From Nitratireductor aestuarii (GTDB lineage Bacteria > Pseudomonadota > Alphaproteobacteria > Rhizobiales > Rhizobiaceae), in contig NZ_BMIF01000003.1 of the NCBI RefSeq assembly GCF_014641695.1, positions 124,001-188,000 of the forward strand: a stretch of DNA of 64,000 nt, read 5' to 3'. Numbering within the stretch: the stretch's first letter is position 1; every line of letters starts with the position of its first letter. Made by a program: the position numbers and the translations under genes. Positions 63,168 to 64,000 of this stretch are shown here, one piece after another. The notes under the pieces are model-generated. The model was not told the DNA's origin. It ran no database searches and was given only the letters and a program-made list of their open reading frames with translations.

Positions 63168-64000
63168 TCAATCTTCGTTTTTCAGGGGGCGGCGAAGCAA
63201 TGCTTCGACCGCTTCATCGATGGAAATCCTGCCGTCGAGAAGCGCTGCCGTGGCGTCGATGATCGGCGCTTTCACGGATAGCTTGCGGCAAAGCTCGGAG
63301 GCAATGGGAGCCGTCGCGACACCCTCTGCCAGCGGCCGTCCGGTGAGATCCTCACCCCTGCCGAGCGCCATGCCGTAGGAATAGTTGCGCGACTGAGGGG
63401 ACGAACAGGTGAGCATCAGGTCACCCAGGCCCGAAAGCCCCATGATCGTTTCCATACGCGCGCCGAGCGTCTTGGCCAACCTGCGTAGCTCCGCAAATCC
63501 GCGCGTGATGAGAGCGGCCTGCGCGCTCGCGCCGAAGCCCCGGCCAGTGGAAGCGCCGGCGGCAATCGCCAGCACGTTCTTGATCGCGCCGCCAAGCTCC
63601 ACGCCCTTGACGTCGACGCTCGAGTAGCAGCGGAAGGCGGGGCCGGAGAGCACGCGCGCAAGCTGAGCGGCCGTGTTTTCGTTTCCAGCCGCTACGGTAA
63701 CGGCCGTGGGGAAACCTCGCGCCACATCGGCGGCAAAGCTCGGGCCGGAAAGCACGGCGATCTGATGCTCCGGCAGTGCATCGTGCGCGACCTCGGACAT
63801 CAGCCGTCCGCTGCTTTGTTCGATGCCTTTCGCGCAGAGAACGACAGGCGCAGCTGTGGGAATGACCTGCCTCAGTTCGCCGAGCGCCTTGCCTAGCGAC
63901 TGGGCGGGGATCACGGCGAGCACCGCGTCCGCCTGATCAAGCACTGCCCCGGCATCCGCTGATGCCGCAATTCCCTCCGGAAGGATCACATCGCCCAGAT
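63168..64000 (-). CDS. gpsA: Glycerol-3-phosphate dehydrogenase [NAD(P)+], 3' part
   Basis: The frame is open to the right edge of the window, so the first 50 or so residues, including the NAD loop, are missing. What remains has [27 protein letters not shown], the catalytic lysine in [13 protein letters not shown], and GLGDLMLTC near the middle, all typical of GpsA, which makes sn-glycerol-3-phosphate for phospholipids. No frameshift is seen in the visible part. Confidence 0.92.
   Translation of the reverse strand, partial: LGDVILPEGIAASADAGAVLDQADAVLAVIPAQSLGKALGELRQVIPTAAPVVLCAKGIEQSSGRLMSEVAHDALPEHQIAVLSGPSFAADVARGFPTAVTVAAGNENTAAQLARVLSGPAFRCYSSVDVKGVELGGAIKNVLAIAAGASTGRGFGASAQAALITRGFAELRRLAKTLGARMETIMGLSGLGDLMLTCSSPQSRNYSYGMALGRGEDLTGRPLAEGVATAPIASELCRKLSVKAPIIDATAALLDGRISIDEAVEALLRRPLKNED

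Overview
The window looks like chromosomal core genome of an alphaproteobacterium in the order Hyphomicrobiales (Rhizobiales), in the Rhizobiaceae / Phyllobacteriaceae / Brucellaceae range. The reasons are GC-rich coding with short gaps, an F1-ATPase operon atpHAGDC without the Fo genes, the mdh-sucCD-sucAB-lpd cluster, an Omp19-type lipoprotein, an IalB-type periplasmic protein, DUF2794 and Usg proteins, a likely ybhL leader RNA, and several copies of a roughly 44-bp palindromic intergenic repeat of a kind common in this order. I see no prophage, insertion sequence, CRISPR array, rRNA or tRNA gene.

Layout: 1-1739 holds the end of sdhA, a family-25 glycosyltransferase and a damaged sdhB. 1818-6302 holds OsmC, a UbiH-type hydroxylase, TesB, and an ammonium transporter behind a sigma-54 promoter, with what may be the wreck of glnK between them. 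6494-12485 holds ftsK, lolA, xthA, a DUF1223 protein and DUF2794. 12667-16980 holds a GNAT acetyltransferase, a small Excalibur-like secreted protein, acetyl-CoA synthetase, Usg and the PLP homeostasis protein. 17094-21448 holds leuS, lptE and an acyltransferase. 21496-30082 holds transaldolase, priA, a small membrane protein and atpHAGDC. 30365-37339 holds the Bax-inhibitor-1 protein with its leader RNA, a YbbAP-like ABC exporter divergent from a TesA-like esterase, thpR, DUF1232 and IalB. 37485-43736 holds argG, thiamine diphosphokinase, an ABC-F ATPase, xerC, a GumN/TraB protein and a Pro/Thr-rich membrane protein. 43813-52958 is the leftward TCA operon mdh-sucC-sucD-sucA-sucB-lpd. 53207-64000 holds zapE, omp19, DUF1328, dapF-mtaB-ftsY-ispZ, a SulP transporter with its XRE regulator, a METTL20-like methyltransferase, EVE and YciI proteins and the 3' part of gpsA.

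Much of the window serves central energy metabolism: succinate dehydrogenase, 2-oxoglutarate dehydrogenase, succinyl-CoA synthetase, malate dehydrogenase, acetyl-CoA synthetase and ATP synthase. The rest is mainly cell envelope and division (ftsK, ftsY, zapE, ispZ, lolA, lptE, omp19) and translation or tRNA functions (leuS, mtaB).

I did not find a clear new multi-gene system. The points that most deserve a second look are: an apparent 44-bp deletion in sdhB that removes the [2Fe-2S] cysteine motif; a glycosyltransferase placed inside the sdh operon; a possible relic of glnK behind an intact sigma-54 promoter; a promoter with two palindromes in front of the XRE-sulP pair; a 12-bp perfect inverted repeat in a 329-bp gap; and a hexanucleotide repeat tract in ftsY.
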